Assembly: GCA_016931415.1 (NCBI GenBank) | Contig: JAFGEW010000074.1 | Span: 1-64,000, forward strand | Origin: Verrucomicrobiota bacterium | GTDB taxonomy: Bacteria > Auribacterota > JABMQX01 > JAFGEW01 | DNA: 64,000 bases | Reading direction: 5' to 3' | Part shown: one piece after another, positions 27,081 to 35,981 of the stretch | Layout: each line of letters begins with the position of its first letter | Numbering within the stretch: the first letter of the stretch is position 1 | Made by a program: the position numbers and the translations under genes | The notes under the pieces: generated by a model | What the model was told of the DNA's origin: nothing | The model's database searches: none | Seen by the model: the letters and a program-made list of their open reading frames with translations, nothing else

Positions 27081-28256
27081 CTAGATGAACCGTGCAACGA
27101 GCCAGAGCGCCACGCCGGCGGCGGCGCACGCGATCTGCAGGGGCAGCGCGACGCGCATCTCACGCCTCACCCCGGAGAGTGAAGTGTACGTCGTCGCGCC
27201 GGTGAAGTTCAGTGCGCTGAAGCTTGCCACGGCGACCACGAACAGGATCCAGCCGATTGAGGCGGGCCAGCTCCCGAACACGTCGGCGCGGGCAACAGCG
27301 CCCAAAGCGACCGAGGCACCGCCCACGATCAGGCCGATCCAGACTCCCTTCGTCGAGAACGCGCGGCCAGGCAACCACGGCAATAGCGCCGGCAACAGCA
27401 CGCAGCACGCCACAAACGCCGAAAAGAACAGCATGGCGTACCCGACACCAGCCGTACCAAGCCGCCCGATAGAGAACCCGTCGCGCCCCAACCCCGCCAG
27501 GACAAGAAACGCCGTGGCGATGATGAGCACGAACTTGAGCGCCATGACAAGCTCGACGGGAATCAGCACGAGCCGGTCGCGCACGTTGAAGCGCACGCGC
27601 CGCATCCCGGGCGCTGCCTTCATCCCCGCGTCGAGAAATGCCGGCAGGTCCTCCGCCCGCACGGGGCCATAGACGACCGTGTAGCCGCTCCGTTCCTTCA
27701 CCGCGTGCGCGCTCACGCCCGTCGCACCGAGCTGCGGCACAATAAGCGCGTTGTGCGACACAACCTCGTCGAGGCGCACGGCCTGGACCCGGTGCACAAG
27801 CTCGTCCGTGCCGAACGTGCCCTTGCCCGCCGCGCACCAGACGTTGATGCCTTGTGTGTCGAGCACGAGGATCCAGCCGTCACGCCCGTCAAGGTTCGAG
27901 CGCAGCCGGTCGAGGCTCATCTTGTGGTTCGCGGAGACGAATACGGGCGACTCCGACGTCGGCGATCCCACCGCGTACAGCCCCGGCTCAACGCTGTAGC
28001 GCATCCGGCCGAGCGCCCACCGCGCCTTCCAGCCGCCGAGCCGATCGGAGCGCGTCAGCTTCGTCGTCACACGCGGCACGCCGCCGGCGGGCGTCGCCAC
28101 GATGCCCTCGATCCATGGCGTAGCGGGCGCGCCGGCACCCGCGCGGAGCGCGAACGACACCCCGCCACAGCACGGCCCGACGTCCTGCGGACGCCGGCCC
28201 GAAGAGCAGCATGACTGTGCCCCCTCACGCCGCCCGCTTTCCTCCTGACCGCCCAT
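27081..28256 (-). CDS. hgcA: Mercury-methylation corrinoid protein HgcA
   Basis: 391 residues; transfers a methyl group to Hg(II), at the membrane. The cap-helix motif N138-V-W-C-A-A-G-K145 (with Cys141, the proposed cobalt ligand) is exactly the HgcA signature, followed by GTFGTDELVHRV and LVVPQ-like strand IVPQLGATGV. The C-terminal half has five membrane helices (starting at VLIPVELVMALKF, GYAMLFFSAF, GVWIGLIVGG, WILFVVAVAS, LQIACAAAGV), as in known HgcA. Two Cys-Cys pairs (16-17 and 29-30) lie in the N-terminal tail. ATG 28256 overlaps the ArsR stop by one base, with GGGAGGG just upstream. Slightly longer than typical HgcA (about 340). Confidence 0.95.
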   Translation of the reverse strand: MGGQEESGRREGAQSCCSSGRRPQDVGPCCGGVSFALRAGAGAPATPWIEGIVATPAGGVPRVTTKLTRSDRLGGWKARWALGRMRYSVEPGLYAVGSPTSESPVFVSANHKMSLDRLRSNLDGRDGWILVLDTQGINVWCAAGKGTFGTDELVHRVQAVRLDEVVSHNALIVPQLGATGVSAHAVKERSGYTVVYGPVRAEDLPAFLDAGMKAAPGMRRVRFNVRDRLVLIPVELVMALKFVLIIATAFLVLAGLGRDGFSIGRLGTAGVGYAMLFFSAFVACCVLLPALLPWLPGRAFSTKGVWIGLIVGGASVALGAVARADVFGSWPASIGWILFVVAVASFSALNFTGATTYTSLSGVRREMRVALPLQIACAAAGVALWLVARFI

Positions 28257-28621
28257 CAGCCCTCCCTCTGCTTCTGACTCGCGGCCGCAAGCGGGCCGAC
28301 AGCCAAGTCATCAAAGAAGCGCGACAACGCGTCGAGCGCCTCGGGGTTCACTCCGCACTCGATCCGCCGCCCGTTGCGCTCCGTCCGGATCAGCCCCGCG
28401 CGGCACAGCTCCTTGATGTGGTGCGAGAGCGTCGATGGCACGACCCCGAGCTCGTCGCCGAGCTCGCCGACGCACGCCGCAGCCCCTTCGTTGGCGTCGC
28501 ACATCGTCCCCGGCGTGCAGCACGTCGCCAGCCGGATGAAGATGCTCAGCCGGTGCGGATGCGCCAGCGCCTTGAGCATCTCGGCGAGGTGAGCAGTTGA
28601 TATTCTTCGATGCTTCGACAT
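28256..28621 (-). CDS. ArsR/SmtB-type repressor of the hgcAB operon
   Basis: 121 residues. Winged-helix fold: HLAEMLKALAHPHRLSIFIRL, then the recognition helix VPSTLSHHIKELCRAGLI and the wing TERNGRRI. Six cysteines (34, 35, 41, 50, 73, 89), with Cys34-Cys35 and Cys41-Cys50 in a loop where ArsR proteins bind thiophilic metals. ATG 28621 lies directly at the predicted transcription start. The gene is first in the operon, and its stop overlaps the hgcA start by one base. Likely a Hg/As/Cd-responsive repressor of hgcAB; the ligand is not proven by sequence. Confidence 0.9.
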   Translation of the reverse strand: MSKHRRISTAHLAEMLKALAHPHRLSIFIRLATCCTPGTMCDANEGAAACVGELGDELGVVPSTLSHHIKELCRAGLIRTERNGRRIECGVNPEALDALSRFFDDLAVGPLAAASQKQREG

Positions 28622-28624
28622 ATC
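28599..28624 (-). promoter_or_regulatory. Imperfect inverted repeat over the arsR start
   Basis: GATAT (28624-28620) and ATATC (28603-28599) flank two TCGA copies. It lies just downstream of the -10 box and over the first codons, where a repressor would block transcription. Candidate ArsR operator. Confidence 0.35.
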
Positions 28625-28628
28625 TCGA

Positions 28629-28657
28629 ACTATACCCCAGCCGCCTCTCCTCGTCAA
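28629..28657 (-). promoter_or_regulatory. Sigma-70 promoter of arsR-hgcA-hgcB
   Basis: TTGACG (28652-28657) and TATAGT (28629-28634) with exactly 17 bases between. Transcription would start within a base or two of the ATG at 28621, giving a leaderless message. Confidence 0.65.
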
Positions 28658-28809
28658 GAGCGATCCAGGGACCCGTTCTCCGGTGCTGCCCGCCCGCCGG
28701 CTCCGTGCGCGTGCGGCGCCCCAGTCCGTTGCCGTGCAGCATGTTGCGCGCGCCAGCCCCGCCTTTTACATCCCCGTTACACGCAATCACGCATTGGCGA
28801 CCGTATAAG

Positions 28810-28834
28810 CAGTGAGAACGCAGAACACTCACTG
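28810..28834 (+). promoter_or_regulatory. Leader hairpin of the VIT/VWA gene
   Basis: CAGTGAG/CTCACTG 7-bp perfect stem immediately ahead of the GAGGAGG ribosome site of the gene at 28853. It may control translation. Confidence 0.35.
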
Positions 28835-28852
28835 CAGAGGAGGTGCAGAACG

Positions 28853-31099
28853 ATGAAGCTGAGAACGTCATGGTTCTTCATCGGATTGTTCATCGTCGCC
28901 GCGACCGCCGTTGCTCAGACGACCCACGTCGCCGCCCGGCCGTTCGCGTCGAACGTCGTCGTGCCGCAGTCGCGCGCGTTCGCGTCGGGCGCAACAGGCG
29001 CGGTCGAGATCACGGCCGTTGATGTCGGGGTCGTTATCGTCGAGCAGGTCGCCACGACGACCATGGACATCAGCCTGCGCAACCCGACGAGAGGGCGCCT
29101 CGAAGCCGAGTTGCTTGTTCCCGTGCCCGAGGGCGCCGTCGTGCGCGCGTTTACGTTCCAGGGCGCAGCAAGCGAGCCGACGGCCCAGTTGCTCACCAAG
29201 GAGGAAGCCCGAAGCACGTACGAGCGCATCGTCGCCAAGATGCGCGACCCGGCCATCCTCGAGTTCGCCGGCAGCGACCTTGTGCGCTCGAGCGTCTTCC
29301 CCGTCGAAGCGCACGGCACGCAAAAGGTGCGCCTCTCCTATGAGCACCTCCTGCCGGCCGACGGCGACCGCGTCGACTACGTGCTCCCGCGCAGCGAGTC
29401 GCTCGAGGTCACGGTGCCGTGGAACGTCTCGGTCAAGATCAAGTCGAAGACGCCGATCTCGACGGTCTACTCCCCGAGCCATATGCTCGATACGACGCGC
29501 GGGGGCGACACGAGTGTCTCGGCGAAGATCGCCGCGAACGCCGTGACCCAGCCCGGCGCGTTCCGGCTCTCGTACCTGCTCGAACGCGACGGCGTCACTG
29601 CCTCGCTCCTCGCCTACCCCGACCCTGTAAACGGCGGCGGCTACTTCCTGCTCCTCGCCGGCCTGCCCGCGAGCCCACACCGCGGCAGCAATGCACTCGC
29701 CATCAAGCGCGAGGTGACGCTCGTGCTGGATCGCTCGGGTAGCATGCAAGGCGACAAGCTCAGGCAGGTGCGCGAGGCCGCGCTGCAGATCATTGCGGGA
29801 CTCGAGGACGGCGAGGCGTTCAACATCATCGCCTATAACGAGGCCGTCGAAGTCTTCGCCGCGCGCCCGCTCCTCAAGACCGACGAAACCGAACAGAAGG
29901 CACGCGCTTGGCTCGCCGGCATGACGGCGCGAGGCGGCACCAACATTCACGATGCGCTGCTCGAAGCCTTGCGGCAGAAACCCATCGAGGGCACGCTGCC
30001 CATTGTGCTTTTCCTTACCGATGGCTTCCCGACAATCGGCCAGACTTCAGAGATCACCATCCGCAACGTGGCGATGAAGGCGAACGCACACCATCGGCGC
30101 GTCTTCACCTTCGGCGTCGGCGTGGACGTGAACACGCCGCTGCTCGAAAGGATCGCCAGCGAGACGCGCGCCACATCGACCTTCGTCCTGCCCAACGAGG
30201 ACGTCGAGGTCAAGGTTGCTCAGGTCTTCAAGCGCCTCTACGGCCCCGTGCTTGCCGGTCCACGCCTCGAGCTTGTCGGCGCCGACGGCCACTCCGTTCC
30301 GTCGCGCATCCTCGACGTGCTCCCGGGAATGCTGCCCGACCTGTTCGAAGGCGACCAGCTTGTGGTGCTCGGCCGGTACGTAGGCGAGCAGCCTCTCTCG
30401 TTCGCCGTGAGCGGCAACTACCTCGGCCGCCAGCGCACGTTCCGCTTCACGTTCGACCTGGACGGCGCGACGACCAAGAACGCGTTCGTGCCACGCCTGT
30501 GGGCAAGCCGCAAGATCGCGTTGCTGATCGACGCGATCCGCGACCTCGGCGCCGACAACGGCGGCCGCACCGCGCTTACCGACCCCAAGATCAAGGAACT
30601 TGTCGACGAGATCATCCGGCTCTCGACCGAGTTCGGCATCCTGACCGAGTACACGGCGTTCCTTGCCACCGAGGGCACCGACCTCGCTCAGCGCGACGAG
30701 GTCCTCCGCCAAGCCATGTTCAACTTCCAGAACCGTGCGATGAACACGCGGCAAGGCCTTGCCTCGGTCAACCAGAGCGAGAACGCGAGCTTCCAGCGTT
30801 ACCAGTACAACCTGAACGCCCGCAACGAATACCTCGACGAGAACATGAAACGCGTTGCGGTCACGAGTGTCCAACAGGTAAACGACCTCGCGTTCTACCA
30901 GCGCGGCGACCGTTGGATCGACAGCCGCGTCGTCAACGCCCGGAGTGAACCAGAACCGGCGCGCGTGGTGAGAATCGATTCGAACGAGTTCCGAGCGCTC
31001 GTCGAGAAGCTCACCGCTGAAAACCGCCAGGGCGCCGTCTCGCTCAAGGGCGAGGTCATACTCAGCGTCGACAATGAAGTCATCCTCGTTACCGAATAA
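28853..31099 (+). CDS. VIT and VWA domain surface protein
   Basis: 748 residues with signal peptide (1-22). A VIT domain comes first (about 42-170: DISLRNPTRGRLEAELLVPVP, FTFQGAASEP, TYERIVAKMRDPA), then a VWA domain with DRSGSM (293-298). This resembles inter-alpha-trypsin-inhibitor heavy-chain-like bacterial proteins, which are secreted. ATG 28853 has GAGGAGG. It diverges from the hgc operon across about 230 bases. The next gene (31139) also has VWA, so they may form an operon. Confidence 0.85.
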   Translation: MKLRTSWFFIGLFIVAATAVAQTTHVAARPFASNVVVPQSRAFASGATGAVEITAVDVGVVIVEQVATTTMDISLRNPTRGRLEAELLVPVPEGAVVRAFTFQGAASEPTAQLLTKEEARSTYERIVAKMRDPAILEFAGSDLVRSSVFPVEAHGTQKVRLSYEHLLPADGDRVDYVLPRSESLEVTVPWNVSVKIKSKTPISTVYSPSHMLDTTRGGDTSVSAKIAANAVTQPGAFRLSYLLERDGVTASLLAYPDPVNGGGYFLLLAGLPASPHRGSNALAIKREVTLVLDRSGSMQGDKLRQVREAALQIIAGLEDGEAFNIIAYNEAVEVFAARPLLKTDETEQKARAWLAGMTARGGTNIHDALLEALRQKPIEGTLPIVLFLTDGFPTIGQTSEITIRNVAMKANAHHRRVFTFGVGVDVNTPLLERIASETRATSTFVLPNEDVEVKVAQVFKRLYGPVLAGPRLELVGADGHSVPSRILDVLPGMLPDLFEGDQLVVLGRYVGEQPLSFAVSGNYLGRQRTFRFTFDLDGATTKNAFVPRLWASRKIALLIDAIRDLGADNGGRTALTDPKIKELVDEIIRLSTEFGILTEYTAFLATEGTDLAQRDEVLRQAMFNFQNRAMNTRQGLASVNQSENASFQRYQYNLNARNEYLDENMKRVAVTSVQQVNDLAFYQRGDRWIDSRVVNARSEPEPARVVRIDSNEFRALVEKLTAENRQGAVSLKGEVILSVDNEVILVTE

Positions 31100-31138
31100 C
31101 CGCGCACCCGCGCTGGAAACATGGAAGGAGAAAGAGCA

Positions 31139-32305
31139 ATGAGCATCCTCAAGACACTCGTGGCGCTGACCGTCATTGCGCTGCTTGTCGGCCAAGCCCC
31201 GTCCGGCGGCGAGGGCGACAACGGCCCCGCATCCGAGCCGTCCGGCGTCGATGACGGCCCGGTGCCGCACATCCAGATCGCCATCCTGCTCGACACGAGC
31301 GGGAGCATGAGCGGCCTGATCGAGCAGGCCAAAACCCAGCTCTGGAAGATCGTCAACGAGTTCGTCAACGTCACAAGGAACGGCAAGCGGCCCGTGCTCC
31401 AGATCGCCCTGTACCAGTATGGTTCCGGCCAGATCCCCGCGGAAGACGCGTGGATGCGCAGGGTTCTGCCACTCACCGACGACCTCGACACGGTCTCACA
31501 GGAACTGTTCGCGCTCACGTCGAACGGATCGGAGGAGTACTGCGGCCAGGTCATCAAGCGTGCTGTTGATGAGCTCGATTGGAGTGCGTCGAAGGACGAC
31601 TACAAGGTCATCTTCATCGCGGGCAATGAGCCGTTCACCCAGGGTTCCGTCAACTACGCCGATGCCTGCAAGGCGGCCATCGAGAAAGGCATCGTCGTCA
31701 ACACGATCCACTGCGGCACCGAGGCCGAGGGCATCAACGGCAAGTGGAATGAAGGCGCGCTGCTCGCCGAAGGCTCGTACATGTTCATCGACCACAACCG
31801 CGCGGTCGTCGTGTTCAAGGCACCGCAAGACAAGGAACTCATGCGGCTCGGCGCCGAACTCAATACGACCTACATCGCCTATGGCGAGCGCGGCGCCGCC
31901 GGCATCGCGAACCAGACCCTGCAGGACAGGAATGCAGCCGCCTCGCCGGGCAGCGAGGCCGAGCGCGCCGTCACCAAGGCGTCAGCCAACTACTTCAACG
32001 GCGCCTGGGACCTTGTCGACGCCTATAACAGCAAGGTCGTCAAGCTCGAAGAGCTTGAACAAGGGGATCTCCCCGAGGCGATGCGGACGATGACTCTCGA
32101 CGAGCAGCGCAAGCACATCGAGACCGTCACGCAGCAGCGCGTGGCGATCCAGAAGCAGATCAACAAGCTGAACGAGGAGCGCAAGGAGTTCATCGCCGAG
32201 GAACGCACCAAGCTCGCCGAATCGGGCGAGGCCGACACGCTCGACGAGGCGATGAACAGCATCCTGCGTGAGCAGGCTGAAGCGCGCCATTTCGAGCTGA
32301 AGTAA
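31139..32305 (+). CDS. Secreted VWA protein with coiled-coil tail
   Basis: 388 residues. Signal peptide, then VWA domain with DTSGSM (52-57) and the later strands VIFIAGNEPFT and NTIHCGT. A Glu/Lys/Gln-rich helical tail follows (about 310-388: EQRKHIETVTQQRVAIQKQI). ATG 31139 has AAGGAG upstream. A hairpin at 32322-32362 lies after it. Confidence 0.8.
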   Translation: MSILKTLVALTVIALLVGQAPSGGEGDNGPASEPSGVDDGPVPHIQIAILLDTSGSMSGLIEQAKTQLWKIVNEFVNVTRNGKRPVLQIALYQYGSGQIPAEDAWMRRVLPLTDDLDTVSQELFALTSNGSEEYCGQVIKRAVDELDWSASKDDYKVIFIAGNEPFTQGSVNYADACKAAIEKGIVVNTIHCGTEAEGINGKWNEGALLAEGSYMFIDHNRAVVVFKAPQDKELMRLGAELNTTYIAYGERGAAGIANQTLQDRNAAASPGSEAERAVTKASANYFNGAWDLVDAYNSKVVKLEELEQGDLPEAMRTMTLDEQRKHIETVTQQRVAIQKQINKLNEERKEFIAEERTKLAESGEADTLDEAMNSILREQAEARHFELK

Positions 32306-32321
32306 GCCAGAGCGTTACCTT

Positions 32322-32362
32322 GGGCAAGATGGGCGGCCGTTGCGCACCCGCCCGTCTTGCCC
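32322..32362. promoter_or_regulatory. Inverted repeat overlapping the RR-HK promoter
   Basis: Arms GGGCAAGATGGGCGG (32322-32336) and CCGCCCGTCTTGCCC (32348-32362), one mismatch, loop of 11. It spans the -35 and spacer of the promoter below. It may be a terminator without T-tract or an operator. Confidence 0.45.
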
Positions 32363-32368
32363 TACACT
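32340..32368 (+). promoter_or_regulatory. Sigma-70 promoter of the OmpR/HK pair
   Basis: TTGCGC (32340-32345), 17 bases, TACACT (32363-32368). It lies inside the inverted repeat. Confidence 0.45.
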
Positions 32369-32396
32369 CTTAAGTGGCGGCACAGGGGATAGACGA

Positions 32397-33104
32397 ATGC
32401 CGGAACAGCAGATCCTGGTTATCGAGGACGACGCCGCCATTCGCCGCGGCGTCGTGGATGCCCTCCAGCTCGAGGGCTACGCGACGCTCGAGGCCGGCGA
32501 CGGAGACTCCGGCCTGCGCCTGGCGATCGAGGCCGGGTGCGACCTTGTGCTCCTTGACCTCATTCTGCCCGGCCCCGACGGGTTGGCCATCCTGGGCGCG
32601 GTCCGCGAGAAGCGTCGCGCCCTGCCCATCATCATCCTCACCGCCCGCGGCGAAGAGGCCCAGCGCGTTGAGGGACTGCGCCTCGGCGCCGACGACTACA
32701 TCGTCAAGCCGTTCAGCGTCAAAGAGCTTCTCGCCCGCGTCGAGGCCGTGCTCCGGCGCTCCACGGAACCGCCGCCCGACGTCGACACCGTCACCTTCCC
32801 CGGCGGCCGGGCCGATCTTGCCCGGCGCACCGTTCAGTCCGACGGCGGCAAGGCCTGCGAGCTCTCGCAGCGCGAAGCCGAGCTGCTGCGATATCTCGCC
32901 TCGCGCGCCGGCCGGCTCGTGCCGCGCGACGAGCTGCTTGCCCGCGTCTGGCACGTCAACCCGAGCTACATCCAGACGCGCACGGTCGATATGCACATCG
33001 CCCGCCTGCGCGAGAAGCTCGGCGACGACCGCGACGAGCCACGCATCATCCGCACCGTGCGCGGCGAGGGTTACCTGTTCGTCACCGCCGGAGACGGACC
33101 ATGA
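32397..33104 (+). CDS. OmpR/PhoB-type response regulator
   Basis: 235 residues: receiver (phospho-acceptor Asp54 in LVLLDLILPG, Thr82, Lys104 in VKPFS), then a winged helix (about 150-230) ending in IIRTVRGEGYLF. ATG 32397. It overlaps the kinase gene by four bases (ATGA). Confidence 0.95.
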   Translation: MPEQQILVIEDDAAIRRGVVDALQLEGYATLEAGDGDSGLRLAIEAGCDLVLLDLILPGPDGLAILGAVREKRRALPIIILTARGEEAQRVEGLRLGADDYIVKPFSVKELLARVEAVLRRSTEPPPDVDTVTFPGGRADLARRTVQSDGGKACELSQREAELLRYLASRAGRLVPRDELLARVWHVNPSYIQTRTVDMHIARLREKLGDDRDEPRIIRTVRGEGYLFVTAGDGP

Positions 33105-34984
33105 GAGGATCGTGGCACATCTGGACCGTCTTCGCCATCGGGCTCGCCGTGGCGCTCGTGGCGATGGCCTGGATCAGCCACGAGGCGCTGCGCCTCGAAC
33201 GCTCCGAGGGTGAGATGCGGCGCGCGGCCGCACTCGAGGAGGACGTGCGGCTCGCGCTCTGGCGCATCGACTCGGCGCTTGGCCCCTCGATCGCGCGTGA
33301 GAACACGCGACCGTGGTTCGTCTATGGCGCCTTCTACCAGACCCGCGGCGTCTTTCAACGGAATGCGAGTGAAACCGAGCAAGGCGACGTGCTCATTCCG
33401 TCGCCCCTGCTCATCAACGAATACCCGAATATCCTGCTTTTCTTCCAGTTCGCGCCCGACGGCACGCTCACCTCGCCCCAAGTCCCCACGGGCGCCGAAC
33501 GCACGCTTGCCGAAAGCACTTACGTGTCGCGCGAGCAGCTTGACCGTGCCGCTGAACGAATCGCCGCCTTCGCCGGCCTCGTGAGCCGCGAGGCCCTGCT
33601 CACCGCGCTCGACGCCGCGCCGGAATTGGAGAGCCCCGCGTACATAGAGAACGCGGCGGCACCGTTCGACCGGCGGCACCCGCAGATCGCACACGCTGCA
33701 GATCGCGACACACCGCAAGCGTTTCCCGTAGCCCTCGCTGGCATGCAGCCCATCGCCGCACAATCCAACACCGCACAGGACATTGCACCGCGCTCGAGCA
33801 GGATGGCCCAGGATTCCTACAACGAGAGCGAGTTCAATGCCCGCACCCGCAACCAGATGCAGATCCCGTCCGCCAACATCGGCCTCATGAACCTGCTCCA
33901 GGCGCGCGAGCCGATACCGCCAAGCACGCCGCTGCAGGCGGTCTGGATCGGCGACGCGCTCCTGCTCGCGCGCACAGTGCAGATCAACGGGGCAACCTCC
34001 ATCCAAGGCTGCTGGCTCGACTGGCCCAGCCTGCGCACCGCGCTCCTCGACGAAGTCCGCGACCTGCTGCCCAATGCCTTGCTCGAACCGGCGCCATTCG
34101 CCAACGAGCCGGGCCGCATGCTCGCTGCGCTGCCGGTTCGCATTGTGCCGGGCAACAAGCCGGAAAGCGCAAAGCTGCTGCCTTCGCCCATCCGCTTGAC
34201 GCTGACCATCGCCTGGGTCTGCGTCGTGCTCGGCGCGGCGGCCGTTGCCGTGCTGCTCGCCGGCACCGTGCGGCTCAGCGAGCGGCGCGGCGCCTTCGTC
34301 TCGGCCGTTACGCACGAGCTGCGAACGCCGCTCACGACGTTCCGCATCTACACCGACCTGCTCGCCCACGGCGCGCGCCAGGACGACGCGAAACGCCGCC
34401 AGTATATCGAGACGCTCAGCGCCGAGGCCGACCGCCTCTCACACCTCGTCGAGAACGTGCTCGCTTACGCGCGCCTCACGGGCCGCCCGGCGGGACGCTC
34501 GGCCGAGATCGTGTCCGTCGAGCACCTCCTCGAGCGCGTCACCGGCCGCTTGAGCGACCGCGCCGCACGCGCCGGCATGGAGCTCGTCGTCGAGCAAGAC
34601 GATGCCGCGGGCACGACCGCGATCCGCGCCGACGAGACCGTCGTTGAGCAGATCCTGCTGAACCTTGTTGATAACGCCTGCAAATACGCCGCCTCGGCCG
34701 CCGACCGACGCATCCACCTCGAAGCCACGCTTACCAACGGCGTCGTCCTGCTCCACATGCGCGACCACGGCCCCGGCATCGCCACCGACGTGCGCCGCCG
34801 CCTCTTCCGCCCGTTCACCAAATCGGCCACCGAGGCCGCCCACAGCGCCGCCGGCATCGGCCTCGGCCTCACCCTCAGCCGCCGTCTCGCCCGCGACATG
34901 GACGGCGACCTCCGCCTCGATGAGGCGTCTCACGACGGGGCTTGTTTTGTTGTCCAGCTTCCCGCCGCAGATCCGCCGCACTGA
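33101..34984 (+). CDS. Membrane sensor histidine kinase
   Basis: 627 residues. N-terminal helix (about 8-25), a large extracytoplasmic sensor with no known domain (up to about 365), a second helix (about 368-388), then HisKA with phospho-acceptor His405 in VTHELRTPLT, and HATPase (NLVDNACKYAA; DHGPGI; AGIGLGLTLS). The pair with the preceding regulator overlaps by ATGA, so the two are coupled. Ligand unknown. Confidence 0.9.
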   Translation: MRGSWHIWTVFAIGLAVALVAMAWISHEALRLERSEGEMRRAAALEEDVRLALWRIDSALGPSIARENTRPWFVYGAFYQTRGVFQRNASETEQGDVLIPSPLLINEYPNILLFFQFAPDGTLTSPQVPTGAERTLAESTYVSREQLDRAAERIAAFAGLVSREALLTALDAAPELESPAYIENAAAPFDRRHPQIAHAADRDTPQAFPVALAGMQPIAAQSNTAQDIAPRSSRMAQDSYNESEFNARTRNQMQIPSANIGLMNLLQAREPIPPSTPLQAVWIGDALLLARTVQINGATSIQGCWLDWPSLRTALLDEVRDLLPNALLEPAPFANEPGRMLAALPVRIVPGNKPESAKLLPSPIRLTLTIAWVCVVLGAAAVAVLLAGTVRLSERRGAFVSAVTHELRTPLTTFRIYTDLLAHGARQDDAKRRQYIETLSAEADRLSHLVENVLAYARLTGRPAGRSAEIVSVEHLLERVTGRLSDRAARAGMELVVEQDDAAGTTAIRADETVVEQILLNLVDNACKYAASAADRRIHLEATLTNGVVLLHMRDHGPGIATDVRRRLFRPFTKSATEAAHSAAGIGLGLTLSRRLARDMDGDLRLDEASHDGACFVVQLPAADPPH

Positions 34985-35510
34985 CACATCACAAGGCGAG
35001 GACTCAGATAGATCCGTCGCCCCAGGTGTCGCGCAGCCTTCTCGTCTCGTCGTCGCGTCGCGCCGCTCCTCGTCGCCCGCCTTGTGCGCCAGGCGTGTCA
35101 CGTTCCGATCGGCAGGGCTGAAGTAGTCCTTCGCAGACGGTTCGATCTGCACGGTTTTCCCGCCGGCACCGGGCTCGAGACCGTACTCGTACGCCAAGTC
35201 GAACAGCGGATAAGCGCAAGTCGTGTTGCCGTGCACCGAATCAATCAACAGGTCAAAGCCGGTCGGTTTTTGACGTGCCGATTCGCATCGTCCGCTGCGT
35301 ATCAGGCCGAAGGATCTGGCACCGGCGTGTTATCGCGCAGATGCTCGATGCCCGCAGTATGAACGCAGAGCCGTGCATGTCTCGGATTGACCCCTCATGG
35401 AACGTGAACAGCACGTTACGTTGCGATGCGTGCGTCGGAATTGGTCATCGACCGACTCCACATCCAGTGCGTGCAACGACGGCCTATTGGCGGGTACCTT
35501 CTCCGGTCCA
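34985..35510. other. 526-base gap with a decayed coding fragment
   Basis: Holds only the fragment at about 35004-35329 (minus) reported separately. No promoter seen. Confidence 0.5.
35004..35329 (-). pseudogene. Decayed DUF4350-like fragment (tentative)
   Basis: On the minus strand an open stretch reads GFDLLIDSVHGNTTCAYP and LFDLAYEYGLEP before shifting frame to end at RLRDTWGDGSI-stop near 35004. LIDSVHG plus the spacing recalls DUF4350, which often accompanies MoxR. There is no start codon or ribosome site and the frame breaks, so I call it a remnant. It may instead be chance. Confidence 0.25.
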
Positions 35511-35981
35511 TCAATACTGCACGACGAGGTCCTCGGCGCGGAAGTCTCCAATGACCACCGTGACTTTGTTCCCGGACGCCACCATGCCGCCGGGATTGGC
35601 GAAGATGGCGAAGTACACGCGGCCAACCGTCGGCACTTGTGTCGTCTGACGCAACGGGCCGACTTTGGGCGAACTCGCCAGTCCGAGCTGCGCGCCCGAA
35701 GCTTGGTCGATCAGGTACGGCCGGATGCCGGGGCCGCGTGTGAGGAGCGGCGCCGCTTTCTCGGCGTCAATGACACGGTAGCGGAAATCGAGCATGTAGC
35801 CGCCCGCCGAGCGCCACACGCCGACGATCTCGACGCCCCACGTCTCAGCGAGGGCTTCGTCGGCTGCCCCCGCGCGGTCCAGCTCTCCGTCGGGGGACAT
35901 CTGCGCCTCATCGGTCCGCGGATACTGGGCGCATCCGGCCAAGAAAACAGCACAGACCATGAGAAATGCCATGCGGTTCAT
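35511..35981 (-). CDS. Small lipoprotein, function unknown
   Basis: 156 residues with a signal peptide ending in FLAGC, a clear lipobox. The mature part is beta-rich (YMLDFRYRVIDAE, VGRVYFAIFANPGG, KVTVVIGDF). AGGAGA site before ATG 35981; ATGA overlap with the truncated multicopper gene upstream. It is the last gene of the multicopper operon. Possible periplasmic copper or chaperone role, but only by association. Confidence 0.65.
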   Translation of the reverse strand: MNRMAFLMVCAVFLAGCAQYPRTDEAQMSPDGELDRAGAADEALAETWGVEIVGVWRSAGGYMLDFRYRVIDAEKAAPLLTRGPGIRPYLIDQASGAQLGLASSPKVGPLRQTTQVPTVGRVYFAIFANPGGMVASGNKVTVVIGDFRAEDLVVQY

